Of a stretch of DNA of 64,000 nt, positions 1-9,857 are shown in pieces. The notes beneath the pieces were generated by a model. It saw only the letters and a list, made by a program, of their open reading frames with translations. It did no database searches and had not been told where the DNA came from. Positions within the stretch are counted from its first letter, which is position 1, and every line of letters begins with the position of its first letter. The stretch spans positions 1-64,000 of the forward strand of contig CABYXZ010000002.1 of assembly GCA_902523065.1 (NCBI GenBank). The letters are read 5' to 3'. This stretch comes from an uncultured Marinoscillum sp. Lineage in GTDB: Bacteria; Bacteroidota; Bacteroidia; Cytophagales; MED-G16. Made by a program: the position numbers and the translations under genes.

Positions 1-492
1 AGCCTCTTCTTTAGCTTCTTCTGCTGCTAGCTTTGCTTCTAATTTTATCTTATTTTCCTCTTCTCTCTTCTTGTTAAAAGCTTTTTCAGCATCAATTCTT
101 TTCTTTTCTGAATCAACTCTATCCTTCTCAAGTTTAGTTACTTTTTTATCAATCTGAGACTCTTTTTCTTTTAGCCAGGCTTCTAGCTTTTTATCAGCAT
201 CTTCCTGTTTTAAAGCACCTTTAAGAACACCTACCTGTAGATGTTTTTTGTACATAACTCCTTTGTATGATAAAATTGCTCTTGCAGTATCGCTTGGCTG
301 AGCGCCTTTCATTACCCATTCTAGAGCCTTTTCATTATTTAATACTACACTTGCTGGATTGTGATTAGGATTGTAAGTGCCTATTTTTTCTATTATTTTA
401 CCATCTCTGGGTGATCTAGAGTCTGCAACGACTATGTCAAAAATTGCAAGTTTTTTTCTACCTCTTCTTTGTAATCTAATTTTAACTGCCAT
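1..492 (-). CDS. rpsP: 30S ribosomal protein S16, C-terminally extended, partial at window edge
   Basis: Small-subunit ribosomal protein that binds 16S rRNA and helps 30S assembly. The minus strand from 492 reads [20 protein letters not shown], followed by [11 protein letters not shown] and [10 protein letters not shown], the typical S16 start. The S16 fold accounts for roughly the first 80-90 residues. The chain then continues as a Lys/Glu/Ala-rich, probably helical tail that is still open at base 1, so the C-terminus is missing. Bacteroidota S16 proteins commonly carry such charged tails (from memory). The start is the only ATG that gives the conserved N-terminus. Confidence 0.95.
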   Translation of the reverse strand, partial: MAVKIRLQRRGRKKLAIFDIVVADSRSPRDGKIIEKIGTYNPNHNPASVVLNNEKALEWVMKGAQPSDTARAILSYKGVMYKKHLQVGVLKGALKQEDADKKLEAWLKEKESQIDKKVTKLEKDRVDSEKKRIDAEKAFNKKREEENKIKLEAKLAAEEAKEEA

Positions 493-546
493 AATAATTT
501 TTGTTTATATGAATCGCGTTCATTAACGTTTAAAATATTTAGTGCG

Positions 547-577
547 CAAATATATACATATTATTATTGAAATCAAT
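547..577 (-). promoter_or_regulatory. Candidate Bacteroidota-type promoter for rpsP
   Basis: On the minus strand TATATTTG (554-547) matches the Bacteroidota -7 consensus TAnnTTTG. An ATTG (577-574), close to the -33 TTTG, lies 19 bases upstream. Transcription would begin near 540, giving a leader of roughly 48 bases. It is a pattern match only. Confidence 0.4.
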
Positions 578-643
578 CAGCTAAAAAAAAATAATAATGA
601 GTAGTGAAAGTGACTTAATTATTTGTATAACCGTATAAACAGT

Positions 644-674
644 TTTGTATTAATTATTATTATACTTAAATTTG
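644..674 (+). promoter_or_regulatory. Candidate Bacteroidota-type promoter for sucAB
   Basis: TTTG (644-647), a 19-base spacer and TAAATTTG (667-674) fit the Bacteroidota sigma-ABfr pattern TTTG-N17-23-TAnnTTTG exactly. The predicted transcript start is about 680, only some 10 bases before the sucA ATG, so the leader would be very short. This is the best promoter match I found in the window. Confidence 0.55.
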
Positions 675-691
675 AAAAGTAAAACAATAAA

Positions 692-3385
692 ATGAACCAG
701 TACAGCTACACATCTAACTCTGATATAAGTTACATTGATAATTTATATTCTCAATATAAATCTGATCCACTCTCAGTAGATGTTACTTGGCAAAAATTTT
801 TTGAAGGATTTGAGTTTGCAGATGAAAACTCTCTAGATTCTATAAAATTTACTGAATCATCAGTCTCAAAATTAATTCAATCATATAGAAAATACGGTCA
901 TCTAAATTCTTTAACGAATCCTGTAAGGACAAGAAGAGACCATAACGTAAGGTTTAATATTGAGGAATTTGGACTTTCTGATAATGACCTATCTCAAACA
1001 TTTTCGTCTGGATCGGAAATTGGTCTAGAGGGTAAATCATTAAAAGATATTATTGAAAAATTAAATAAAATTTATATTGGTCCTATAGGATTTGAATATG
1101 TCAATATCAGAGATACAGATGAAGTTAATTGGATAAAGAAATGGGTTGAGGAGCAATGGTATAATCAGAATTTAGACAGACCTAAGCAGGAATCCATCCT
1201 AAAAAAATTAAATGAGGCCGTTGTTTTTGAAAACTTTCTTCATACTAAATATATAGGTCAAAAAAGATTTTCTCTCGAGGGTGGAGAAAATACTATAACA
1301 TTTCTAAATGAATTTATAAAATCAGCATGCAATGATAATGTTAAAGAGGTTGTAATTGGAATGGCCCACAGGGGTAGACTAAACGTATTAACTAGTATAC
1401 TTCAAAAGACATATGATGAAATCTTCAATGAGTTTGAAGGGAATATGGATCCTGAGCTCATATTTGGTGATGGTGATGTTAAATATCATCTGGGATATAA
1501 CAGTTATATCAATGAAAATGGTAAAAACATATATGTCAAGCTTATTCCTAATCCTAGCCACCTAGAATCGGTTAATCCAGTTGTAATGGGTTATACTAGA
1601 GCTCAGATTGATGAAGAATATGAAGGTGATTTCAATTCAGCTATTCCAATTTTAATTCATGGAGATGCTGCAATAGCTGGTCAAGGCATTGTTTATGAAA
1701 CAATTCAGATGTCAAAACTTGATGGATACAAGGTTGGTGGTGTTATACATTTTGTTATCAATAATCAAATTGGTTTTACTACAGACTATGACGATGCTAG
1801 ATCTAGTATTTATTGTACAGATTTAGCCAAGATTATTGATTCTCCTGTACTTCATGTGAATGGAGATGATCCAGAGGCTGTATATTTCGCAGCCAAATTT
1901 GCATTAGCTTATAGACAAAAATTCAAAAAAGACATATTTATTGATTTATTGTGTTACAGAAGACATGGTCATAATGAAAGTGATGAACCTAAATTTACAC
2001 AGCCGAACCTTTATAATTTAATATCAAAGCATCCCAGTCCAAGAGATGTTTATTTTAAAAGAATAACTGAAAGTAATAATGAAATTGATAAAGATCTTGC
2101 AACAAAGTTAAACAAAGAGTTTAAGCAAATGTTACAAGAAAGGCTTGATGAGGTTAAGCAAAAACCATTACCTTATAAACCACAAAAGAAAGATGAAGAG
2201 TGGAGTTTTTTGAAACTTTCTGAGCCAAAGGATTTTATTGATTCTCCTGAAACAAAAATTAGTTTAAAAGACTTAGAAAAAATTGGAAAGGCACTCATTA
2301 CAACTCCTGATGGATTTAAGCCATTGAAGCAAGTTTCTAGATTATTAAATGAAAGAGAAAAAAACTTTTTTAAGAATAAGTCACTTAATTGGGCTGATGC
2401 AGAGTTACTAGCTTATGGTTCGCTTTTATGTGAAAAAAAGTTTGTTAGAATATCTGGTCAAGATGTAGTCAGAGGAACATTTTCTCACAGACATGCTCAC
2501 TTATTCGATGCAAACTCCAATGTTCCTTATTCAAGTCTCGATCATATATCTGATGACCAGGTTAAATTGAAAATTTTTAATTCATTGCTTTCAGAATTTG
2601 GAGTTCTTGGATTTGAATACGGTTACTCAATGGCTAGTCCGAATACTTTAGTTGTTTGGGAGGCACAGTTTGGTGATTTTTCTAATGGAGCTCAGGTTAT
2701 TATTGATCAATTTATTTCTTCGGCAGAAACAAAATGGGAGAAAATGAATGGTTTATTGGTGCTGCTTCCTCATGGGTATGAAGGGCAAGGACCTGAACAC
2801 TCAAGTGCCAGGCCTCAAAGGCTCTTAAGTTTATGTTCAGAAGACAATATGGTTGTTACAAACCTTACAACACCTGCTAACTTTTTTCACCTTATAAGAA
2901 GACAGCTTGCTTGGAATTTTAGAAAACCTTGTTTTGTATTAAGTCCTAAGAGCTTATTACGTCACCCAAAAGTTTTCTCAAACTTATCAGAGTTCACAAA
3001 TTCCACATTCGAAGAGGTCATAGATGTGTGTAAGAATAAAAGTAAAGTAAAAAAAGTTATCTTATGTACTGGTAAATTTTTCTATGATTTGGATGAGTAC
3101 AAAGAAAAAAATAAAATTGAAGACGTTTCAATAGTTAGAGTTGAACAGTTAAGTCCTTTTCCTCTTGATAAGATTCTTAAAATTATACATTCTTATAAAA
3201 ATTCTAAAAAATTAATATGGGCTCAGGAAGAAAACCAAAATATGGGTTATTGGTCTTACATATCCTCATTTAATATCAAGGACATTGAGTTAATATCTCG
3301 GAGAAGAAGTTCCTCTCCATCTACAGGTTTTCTTAAAGTACATTTGAAAGAACAAGAAGAATTAATCAAAAAAATATTTAATTAG
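692..3385 (+). CDS. sucA: 2-oxoglutarate dehydrogenase E1 component
   Basis: Thiamine-diphosphate-dependent decarboxylase of the 2-oxoglutarate dehydrogenase complex (TCA cycle), transferring the succinyl group to the lipoyl arm of E2. The 897 residues match the family length. Visible signatures are the N-terminal E2-binding segment ([13 protein letters not shown]), [11 protein letters not shown] near residue 223, [10 protein letters not shown] near 323, the ThDP-binding GDDPEA region, [11 protein letters not shown], and the C-terminal transketolase-like half ([26 protein letters not shown]). The sucB gene follows after 5 bases, so the two are surely co-transcribed. The E3 gene (lpd) is not in the window. 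Confidence 0.97.
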   Translation: MNQYSYTSNSDISYIDNLYSQYKSDPLSVDVTWQKFFEGFEFADENSLDSIKFTESSVSKLIQSYRKYGHLNSLTNPVRTRRDHNVRFNIEEFGLSDNDLSQTFSSGSEIGLEGKSLKDIIEKLNKIYIGPIGFEYVNIRDTDEVNWIKKWVEEQWYNQNLDRPKQESILKKLNEAVVFENFLHTKYIGQKRFSLEGGENTITFLNEFIKSACNDNVKEVVIGMAHRGRLNVLTSILQKTYDEIFNEFEGNMDPELIFGDGDVKYHLGYNSYINENGKNIYVKLIPNPSHLESVNPVVMGYTRAQIDEEYEGDFNSAIPILIHGDAAIAGQGIVYETIQMSKLDGYKVGGVIHFVINNQIGFTTDYDDARSSIYCTDLAKIIDSPVLHVNGDDPEAVYFAAKFALAYRQKFKKDIFIDLLCYRRHGHNESDEPKFTQPNLYNLISKHPSPRDVYFKRITESNNEIDKDLATKLNKEFKQMLQERLDEVKQKPLPYKPQKKDEEWSFLKLSEPKDFIDSPETKISLKDLEKIGKALITTPDGFKPLKQVSRLLNEREKNFFKNKSLNWADAELLAYGSLLCEKKFVRISGQDVVRGTFSHRHAHLFDANSNVPYSSLDHISDDQVKLKIFNSLLSEFGVLGFEYGYSMASPNTLVVWEAQFGDFSNGAQVIIDQFISSAETKWEKMNGLLVLLPHGYEGQGPEHSSARPQRLLSLCSEDNMVVTNLTTPANFFHLIRRQLAWNFRKPCFVLSPKSLLRHPKVFSNLSEFTNSTFEEVIDVCKNKSKVKKVILCTGKFFYDLDEYKEKNKIEDVSIVRVEQLSPFPLDKILKIIHSYKNSKKLIWAQEENQNMGYWSYISSFNIKDIELISRRRSSSPSTGFLKVHLKEQEELIKKIFN

Positions 3386-3390
3386 AAATT

Positions 3391-4590
3391 ATGGCAAATG
3401 ATATAATCAAAATGATGGTACCTGCAGTTGGAGAGTCGATAAATGAGGTAACAATTTCTTCATGGTTAAAGAAGGAAGGAGACGTTGTTGAGCTAGATGA
3501 GATAATTGCTGAGATAGATTCAGATAAGGCAACTTTTGACTTAACAGCTGAATCCTCTGGAAAGCTAATTATTGAGGCAAAAGAAGGAGATACTATTGAA
3601 ATAGGATCACATATCTGTAGTATTGAAAAAGGTGACTTTGTAAAAACTCAAAAACTTGAAGCAGATGAATCAAACGAGGAAAAGTCTTCAGATCAGGATA
3701 TAAAAAACATTCAATCTCAACCTGAATCAAATGAAAAGTCTAATGCATCGCCCGTTGCACAAAAAATAATAGATGATAAGGGTATTGACATAAAAGATGT
3801 TGTTGGATCTGGCTCTGGTGGTAAAATTTTAAAAGATGATGTAATTGATTTTAAGAAAGAGCAAGTAATGAACTCTGATGACAACATAGCTAATCCTCAG
3901 AGAAGGGAGAAGATGACTCAACTCAGAAAAACGATTGCTAAAAGGTTAGTATCAGTTAAGAATGAGACAGCAATGCTAACAACTTTCAATGAGGTTGATA
4001 TGTCTTCTATTATGTCCATTAGGTCTCAATACAAAGATTCTTTCAAAGAAAAGTATGGTGTAAACCTTGGGTTTATGTCTTTTTTCACAAAAGCATGTTG
4101 TGTGGCTTTATCAGAATGGCCAGCTGTAAATGCTATGATTGATGGTGATGAAATCGTATATAATGAAAATTGTGATGTTTCAATTGCCGTCTCAACACCT
4201 AAGGGTTTGGTTGTACCAGTGATAAGGAAAGCAGATTCAATGGGTTTTGATAAAATTGAAAAAGAAGTTGTGAGATTGGCAACAAAAGCAAGAGACGGAA
4301 AGTTATCCATAGACGAGATGAAAGGAGGAACATTTACAATAACTAATGGAGGAATTTTTGGATCAATGTTATCAACTCCAATTATAAATTCACCTCAGTC
4401 TGCAATTCTTGGTATGCATAATATAGTTAAAAGGGGTGTAGTTCTTAATGATGAACTTGTTGTTAGGCCGATGATGTATTTGGCTCTCTCATATGATCAC
4501 AGGATAATAGATGGTCGTGAGTCTGTAAGCTTTCTAGTTAGGGTAAAAGAACTTCTTGAAGACCCATCAAGGTTGATGCTAAATATTTAA
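3391..4590 (+). CDS. sucB: Dihydrolipoyllysine-residue succinyltransferase (E2 of 2-oxoglutarate dehydrogenase)
   Basis: Core acyltransferase of the 2-oxoglutarate dehydrogenase complex. Three parts are visible: an N-terminal lipoyl domain with the lipoylated lysine K46 in DSDKATFDL; a hydrophilic linker; a peripheral E3/E1-binding domain ([14 protein letters not shown], about residues 119-155); and a C-terminal catalytic domain ending in the HxxxDG motif (H370-D374 in SYDHRIIDG). The TFNEVDMS segment favours the succinyl over the acetyl type. It lies 5 bases behind sucA. Confidence 0.96.
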   Translation: MANDIIKMMVPAVGESINEVTISSWLKKEGDVVELDEIIAEIDSDKATFDLTAESSGKLIIEAKEGDTIEIGSHICSIEKGDFVKTQKLEADESNEEKSSDQDIKNIQSQPESNEKSNASPVAQKIIDDKGIDIKDVVGSGSGGKILKDDVIDFKKEQVMNSDDNIANPQRREKMTQLRKTIAKRLVSVKNETAMLTTFNEVDMSSIMSIRSQYKDSFKEKYGVNLGFMSFFTKACCVALSEWPAVNAMIDGDEIVYNENCDVSIAVSTPKGLVVPVIRKADSMGFDKIEKEVVRLATKARDGKLSIDEMKGGTFTITNGGIFGSMLSTPIINSPQSAILGMHNIVKRGVVLNDELVVRPMMYLALSYDHRIIDGRESVSFLVRVKELLEDPSRLMLNI

Positions 4591-4594
4591 AAAT

Positions 4595-4614
4595 ATCTCA
4601 GTTATTTTAGAGAT
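4595..4614. terminator. Weak hairpin between convergent genes, possible bidirectional terminator
   Basis: ATCTC (4595-4599) pairs with GAGAT (4610-4614), followed by a T-run on the plus strand and preceded by A's, in the gap between sucB and the convergent small gene. The stem is only 5 bp, so this is a tentative call. Confidence 0.25.
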
Positions 4615-4855
4615 TTTTCTGAACTGAACTTAACGATTTATCTCTTTTTTTAAGTAGAAATTTATTTTTCTTGGTTTGGTTTTTTAGTAATTTCCATTGA
4701 GATTTTGTAAAAACAGTTTCTGTCCTAATAATAACATGATCACCTTTTTTCTCGACCTTTTTATTTACTTTCAAAGGTTTAAGATTGTCTTTTTTTTCTT
4801 TTGAAATTGCATTAAAAGAAAAAAAGAGCAACAAAACAATTAATATATTTTTCAT
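4607..4855 (-). CDS. Small secreted basic protein of unknown function
   Basis: An 82-residue product beginning MKNILIVLLLFFSFNAISKE, a clear Sec signal peptide with probable cleavage after residue 18. The mature part is short, Lys-rich and without cysteine. I do not recognise a family. It is convergent with sucB and divergent from the LpxH-like gene, with a perfect-arm inverted repeat (4891-4909) upstream. Coding potential is supported by the signal peptide and the lack of a competing frame; no homology support was available. Confidence 0.6.
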   Translation of the reverse strand: MKNILIVLLLFFSFNAISKEKKDNLKPLKVNKKVEKKGDHVIIRTETVFTKSQWKLLKNQTKKNKFLLKKRDKSLSSVQKNL

Positions 4856-4890
4856 AAAATATAACTTATGTTACTTAAATATTAATACAA

Positions 4891-4909
4891 TGTTAACTAA
4901 TTGTTAACA
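4891..4909. repeat. Inverted repeat TGTTAAC-N5-GTTAACA, possible operator
   Basis: Perfect 7-bp arms (4891-4897 and 4903-4909) around a 5-base spacer, in the 130-bp region between two divergent genes (small secreted protein and LpxH-like phosphoesterase). The spacing suits a dimeric regulator site, but no regulator gene is adjacent and the composition is AT-rich. Confidence 0.35.
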
Positions 4910-4985
4910 AACCTCCAATTTATATCTTATTTTTTAAATAATTCTAACTTAATATTTTAATAATTTTTGTACTATAAATTACGTT

Positions 4986-5831
4986 ATGTTGCGAAAGTTA
5001 GACATTCTAGTAATTTCCGACGTTCATTTAGGAACCTTTGGATGTAATGCAAAAAAGCTTTTAAATTATTTAAGAAGTGTAAAGCCAAAAATATTAGTTT
5101 TAAATGGAGATATTATTGATGGTTGGCAGTTTACAAAATATTATTTTCCTAAAGCTCATTTAAAAGTTATCAAGTATATTTTAAAATTAGCCACTAATGG
5201 AACTAAGGTCTATTATGTAACAGGAAATCATGATGAGTTTTTGAGAAAATACTCAAATATGAGTTTGGGAAATATTAAGCTTGTTGATAAACTTGTCCTT
5301 AATGTTAACAATAAAAAATTATGGTTTTTTCACGGTGATATTTTTGATTATTTTCAAAAGGGATTTGCTAAAATATTTGCTAAACTAGGTGGAATAGGTT
5401 ATGATTTTCTAATTATAATCAATACCATGATCAATACAGTTTATGATTTACTTGGTAAGGAACAAATGCGGGTTTCTAAATATGTTAAAGATAATTTTAA
5501 ACAAGCTTCTAAATATATAAATAATTTCGAAAACACAATATCAGATCTTGCAATTGAAAAATCATATGATTACGTCATTTGTGGTCATATACATGAGCCA
5601 GTCATAAAAAATATAAAAAATAAAAAAGGTTCCTGTACCTATCTAAATTCTGGAGATTGGGTTGAAAATTTAACTTCACTTGAATATGTTAACAACGAAT
5701 GGAACATTTTCTATTATAAAAATTCAAAATTTAAAAATATTAAAAATAAAAATAAGGAAATAGACAAGGATATTTATGAGAATATTGTACTCACTTCCAG
5801 CAACGGGAAGCGGTCACATAACAAGGTGTAA
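4986..5831 (+). CDS. LpxH-like metallophosphoesterase (probable UDP-2,3-diacylglucosamine diphosphatase)
   Basis: Calcineurin-like phosphoesterase of 281 residues. Metal-binding motifs appear in order: SDVHLG (D-x-H), NGDIID, TGNHDE, FHGDIFD and GHIHEP. This set and the length fit the LpxH-like branch common in Bacteroidota, which hydrolyses UDP-2,3-diacylglucosamine in lipid A synthesis; I infer the substrate from the family. The last 18 codons overlap the next gene (glycosyltransferase) by 56 bp in another frame, so the C-terminal tail is constrained by that gene. The start is the first ATG giving a complete first motif. Confidence 0.8.
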   Translation: MLRKLDILVISDVHLGTFGCNAKKLLNYLRSVKPKILVLNGDIIDGWQFTKYYFPKAHLKVIKYILKLATNGTKVYYVTGNHDEFLRKYSNMSLGNIKLVDKLVLNVNNKKLWFFHGDIFDYFQKGFAKIFAKLGGIGYDFLIIINTMINTVYDLLGKEQMRVSKYVKDNFKQASKYINNFENTISDLAIEKSYDYVICGHIHEPVIKNIKNKKGSCTYLNSGDWVENLTSLEYVNNEWNIFYYKNSKFKNIKNKNKEIDKDIYENIVLTSSNGKRSHNKV

Positions 5832-6774
5832 TGAACTTTTAAATGACCTTAAAAAAATAGGAAAAGTTGATATTTTTCTAAGTGGTCAAAATAGTTTTTT
5901 ATTAAAAAAACTTCCCTTTAAACCAAAAATATTAAGTAAAGGATTAAGCTTATTTTATTCTGATTCTGGATCAATAGACTACAATAAAATTATATTTCAA
6001 AGAAATTTCATAAAACTCTTCAAAGAAATTAAAAATTTACCTGTTGAAAATTATGATTTAATCATAAATGACTTTGAGGGGTTGACAACCTTTTCCTGTC
6101 TATTAAAAAAAATTCCCTTTATACAGTTTGGTCATCAGGCTTCTTTTAACTTTAAAAATATTCCTATTCCAGAAGGAAATTACCAACTTAGCAAGTTGCT
6201 CATTAAAACCATAGCAAATGGTACTTTTTCAATAGGAATTCACTTCAAAAATTATGATAAAGGTATTTTTTATCCAATTATTAAAAAATCAATTTTAAAT
6301 GCAAAAAAAAAATGTAAAAACTTTACTTTGGTATATCTTCCACAATATACTAACCTGAAATTGAAAAACATATTTAAAAATCTTAGACCATATAAATTTA
6401 AAATATTTTCATCATCAATAAATTCAATTTACGAGGATAGCAATTTGATGTGGTATCCACCATCAGTTGATAGTTTTAATAGAATGCTAATAGATTCTGC
6501 TTGTGTAATAACAGGTGGTGGATTTGAAACTCCTGCCGAGGCATTATATTTAAAAAAGAAAATTATTAGTATTCCAATTAAAAATCATTTTGAACAGATA
6601 AGTAATTCTATGTGTTTAAAAGATTTAGGTGTTTCAGTTTTAGATGATTTGGATGATTTAAATTTTTTGAATTTTGATTATTTGATGCAAAGTTCAAATA
6701 AAGTTCATTATAAATATAAAGACCAGAAATTAAAAATGGTTGAAAAAATTCATTCATTATCAAAAAGTTTATAA
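5776..6774 (+). CDS. Glycosyltransferase, MurG/MJ1255-like GT-B family
   Basis: A 332-residue protein beginning MRILYSLPATGSGHITRCNE; the early G-x-GH-x-x-R is typical of GT-B transferases of the PF13528 type. The C-terminal half has TGGGFETPAEALYLKKKIISIPI near residue 250, resembling the donor-binding region of MurG-like enzymes. There are no membrane segments, so it is probably peripheral on the inner face. Co-transcription with the LpxH-like gene suggests a lipid or envelope-glycan acceptor, but the substrate is unknown. The ATG lies inside the previous gene; the conserved N-terminus argues that this start is right despite the 56-bp overlap. Confidence 0.75.
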   Translation: MRILYSLPATGSGHITRCNELLNDLKKIGKVDIFLSGQNSFLLKKLPFKPKILSKGLSLFYSDSGSIDYNKIIFQRNFIKLFKEIKNLPVENYDLIINDFEGLTTFSCLLKKIPFIQFGHQASFNFKNIPIPEGNYQLSKLLIKTIANGTFSIGIHFKNYDKGIFYPIIKKSILNAKKKCKNFTLVYLPQYTNLKLKNIFKNLRPYKFKIFSSSINSIYEDSNLMWYPPSVDSFNRMLIDSACVITGGGFETPAEALYLKKKIISIPIKNHFEQISNSMCLKDLGVSVLDDLDDLNFLNFDYLMQSSNKVHYKYKDQKLKMVEKIHSLSKSL

Positions 6775-6855
6775 CATTTTTCTATTAGAAATTAATTTTT
6801 CTTGAAATTCCAAAATTATTTGGTAATAACAATTTATATTGCGAAATAAATTTCT

Positions 6856-9669
6856 ATGCCTCGCGACAAGAGCATCAAGTCAATTCTTATCATCGGTTCA
6901 GGTCCTATTGTAATTGGTCAAGCATGCGAATTTGACTACTCCGGATCACAAGCATCAAGATCTTTAAGAGAGGAAGGTATAGAGGTAACTCTTATAAATT
7001 CTAATCCTGCAACCATCATGACAGATTCTGTCACAGCCGATAATATTTATCTAAAGCCACTAACAAAGAAATCAATAATTGAAATCCTAGGTAAGCATAA
7101 AATAGATGCCGTTCTACCTACAATGGGCGGACAGACTGCTCTTAACCTTGCAATCGAGTGTGATAAGGCTGGGGTCTGGGAAAAGTTTAATGTAAAAATG
7201 ATTGGTGTAAATGTTGACGCAATTAATACAACAGAGGATAGGGAGTTATTTAGGTTAAAGATGAAAGAGTTAGATGTTAATGTCTGTAGAGGTGAGATTG
7301 CAAAATCATTTTTGAGAGGTAAAGAAATTGCTCAAGATATTGGTTTTCCTCTTGTTATCAGACCCTCTTTTACTCTTGGTGGTTCGGGTGGTGGTTTTGT
7401 TGAGAAAGAAGAAGACTTTGACAATGCTCTAAATCATGGTTTAAATATGTCACCTGTACACGAGGTTCTTGTGGAACAGAGTGTTTTGGGTTGGAAGGAG
7501 TATGAGCTTGAATTATTGCGAGATAATATCGGAAATGTAATAATAATATGTTCCATAGAAAATTTTGACGCCATGGGTATCCACACAGGTGATTCAATTA
7601 CTGTAGCACCTGCTATGACTCTTCCAGACACTGTATATCAAGAGATGAGAAATCTTGCAATTAAAATGATGAACGGTATCGGTGATTTTGCTGGAGGATG
7701 TAATGTACAATTTGCAGTAAATCCAGAAAATGATAGTATCATTGGTATTGAGATCAATCCTAGGGTTTCTAGATCATCAGCACTAGCGTCAAAAGCAACT
7801 GGATATCCAATTGCCAAAATTGCTGCTAAGTTAGCAATAGGATATAACTTAGATGAGTTAAAAAATCAGATAACAAAGAATACATCAGCATTTTTTGAGC
7901 CTGCACTTGATTATGTTATTGTCAAGATACCTAGATGGAACTTTGACAAGTTCAAGGGGTCAGACAGAAGACTTGGCCTACAGATGAAATCAGTTGGTGA
8001 GGCAATGGGTATAGGAAATAATTTTCAGGAAGCCTTACAAAAAGCTTGTCAGTCATTAGAGATAAAAAGAAATGGTTTAGGAGCTGACGGAAGAGAATTA
8101 AAAGACCAAAACAAATTATTAGATAGCCTTAAAAATGCAAGCTGGAATAGATTATTTCATATCTATGATGCTCTAAAACTGGGTCTTCCATTCAAAACTA
8201 TTCAAGATATCACTAAAATTGATAAGTGGTTTTTGAACCAAATTAATGAGCTTGTTCTCATGGAGAAAGAAATTCAAAAGTTCTCAATTGATGACATTCC
8301 AAAGTCTGATTTAAAACTTATGAAAGAGAAAGGATATGCTGATAGACAAATTGCTCATATCTTAGGTTGCCTAGAAAGTGAAGTATTTAGTAAAAGGCAT
8401 GAATTAGGTATAAAAAGAAATTATAAGTTGGTTGATACATGTGCTGCTGAGTTTGAGGCGGCTACTCCTTATTATTATTCAACATTTGGTGATGAAAATG
8501 AATCAGTTTCTTCTGACAGAGAGAAAGTCTTGGTAATTGGATCTGGACCAAATAGGATTGGCCAAGGTATTGAATTTGATTATTGCTGTGTTCACGGAGT
8601 TCTAGCTGCAAAAGAATCGGGGTATGAAACAATTATGGTTAATTGTAACCCTGAAACAGTTTCCACTGATTTTGATGTTGCTGATAAGTTATATTTTGAA
8701 CCTGTTTTTTGGGAACATTTATATGAAATTATTTTGCATGAAAAACCTATTGGGGTTATCGTACAACTCGGTGGTCAGACCGCATTGAAGTTATCTGAAA
8801 AACTTGATAATCATGGAATCAAAATTTTAGGTACCACATTTGATGCCTTGGATCTAGCTGAAGATAGGGGAAGATTTTCTGATTTATTGAAAGAGAATAA
8901 AATACCTTATCCAGAGTATGGTACAATTGACACTGCAACCGATGCAATAGAGCTTTCAAAGAAAATTGGATTTCCACTTCTAGTTAGGCCATCATATGTT
9001 CTTGGTGGTCAATCAATGAAAATTGTAATCAATGAAAAAGAATTAGAAGAACATGTAGTTGATTTAATAAAAGATAAACCTGATGGAAAAATTTTATTAG
9101 ACCACTTTCTAGAGGGTGCGATAGAGGCAGAAGCTGATGCCATATGTGATGGCAAAAATGTTTACATAATTGGTATAATGGAGCACGTTGAGCCAGCCGG
9201 TATCCATTCTGGAGATTCTAACGCTGTCCTTCCACCTTATAGTCTAGGTGATTTTGTAATTAATCAGATAAAGAATTACACAAAAAAAATTGCTCTAGCT
9301 TTAAAAACAGTTGGCTTAATTAATATTCAATTTGCAATAAAAGATGATAAGGTTTATATCATAGAAGCTAATCCTAGAGCTTCAAGAACTGTACCATTTA
9401 TCTCAAAAGCATATAGAGAACCCTATGTGAATTATGCTGTAAAAATTATTTTAGGTAAGAAAACTTTAAAGGATTTTGATATGAAGCCGTATAAAAATGG
9501 ATACTCAATCAAAGAACCTGTATTTTCATTTAATAAATTTCCTAATGTCAACAAAGAGCTTGGACCTGAAATGAAGTCAACAGGAGAATCGATCTATTTT
9601 ATTGATGATTTAATGGATGACTATTTTCTTGACATATATTCTAAAAGAAATCTATACTTAAGTAAGTAA
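6856..9669 (+). CDS. carB: Carbamoyl-phosphate synthase large subunit, lacking the allosteric domain
   Basis: Synthesises carbamoyl phosphate from bicarbonate, ammonia (via CarA glutaminase) and 2 ATP for pyrimidines and arginine. Two ATP-grasp halves are clear: the N-half starts ILIIGSGPIVIGQACEFDYSG and the C-half VLVIGSGPNRIGQGIEFDYCC (near residue 560), each followed by a biotin-carboxylase-like nucleotide-binding domain (RPSFTLGGSGGG; RPSYVLGGQSMK). It ends at 937 residues, whereas E. coli CarB has 1,073, so the C-terminal MGS-like domain binding UMP, IMP and ornithine is absent. I recall shortened CarB in other Flavobacteriia. carA is not in the window. Confidence 0.96.
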   Translation: MPRDKSIKSILIIGSGPIVIGQACEFDYSGSQASRSLREEGIEVTLINSNPATIMTDSVTADNIYLKPLTKKSIIEILGKHKIDAVLPTMGGQTALNLAIECDKAGVWEKFNVKMIGVNVDAINTTEDRELFRLKMKELDVNVCRGEIAKSFLRGKEIAQDIGFPLVIRPSFTLGGSGGGFVEKEEDFDNALNHGLNMSPVHEVLVEQSVLGWKEYELELLRDNIGNVIIICSIENFDAMGIHTGDSITVAPAMTLPDTVYQEMRNLAIKMMNGIGDFAGGCNVQFAVNPENDSIIGIEINPRVSRSSALASKATGYPIAKIAAKLAIGYNLDELKNQITKNTSAFFEPALDYVIVKIPRWNFDKFKGSDRRLGLQMKSVGEAMGIGNNFQEALQKACQSLEIKRNGLGADGRELKDQNKLLDSLKNASWNRLFHIYDALKLGLPFKTIQDITKIDKWFLNQINELVLMEKEIQKFSIDDIPKSDLKLMKEKGYADRQIAHILGCLESEVFSKRHELGIKRNYKLVDTCAAEFEAATPYYYSTFGDENESVSSDREKVLVIGSGPNRIGQGIEFDYCCVHGVLAAKESGYETIMVNCNPETVSTDFDVADKLYFEPVFWEHLYEIILHEKPIGVIVQLGGQTALKLSEKLDNHGIKILGTTFDALDLAEDRGRFSDLLKENKIPYPEYGTIDTATDAIELSKKIGFPLLVRPSYVLGGQSMKIVINEKELEEHVVDLIKDKPDGKILLDHFLEGAIEAEADAICDGKNVYIIGIMEHVEPAGIHSGDSNAVLPPYSLGDFVINQIKNYTKKIALALKTVGLINIQFAIKDDKVYIIEANPRASRTVPFISKAYREPYVNYAVKIILGKKTLKDFDMKPYKNGYSIKEPVFSFNKFPNVNKELGPEMKSTGESIYFIDDLMDDYFLDIYSKRNLYLSK

Positions 9670-9671
9670 TC

Positions 9672-9848
9672 ATGTTTAAGTTTCTATTCATAACTTTTGT
9701 TATAATTTATATTTTCTATAAAATTTCAACTTTCCTCCTTAAAAAAGTTATTAAGAATGCCTCCCAAAATTTTGATTCTAAAAAAAAGAAAAATGATGGT
9801 ATTCTTGACAAAGAGGGCGAATATGTTGATTACGAAGAACTTGACTAA
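9672..9848 (+). CDS. Small membrane protein, DUF4834-like
   Basis: A 58-residue frame starting 2 bases after the carB stop: MFKFLFITFVIIYIFYKIST, one transmembrane helix, then a Lys-rich stretch and an acidic tail with GEYVDYEELD. This build (N-terminal helix, charged linker, GEYVDYEE ending) matches what I remember of DUF4834, a Bacteroidota family of unknown function. Position between carB and accD, 9 bases before the latter, suggests one transcript. Confidence 0.65.
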   Translation: MFKFLFITFVIIYIFYKISTFLLKKVIKNASQNFDSKKKKNDGILDKEGEYVDYEELD

Positions 9849-9857
9849 ATTTAAGTA

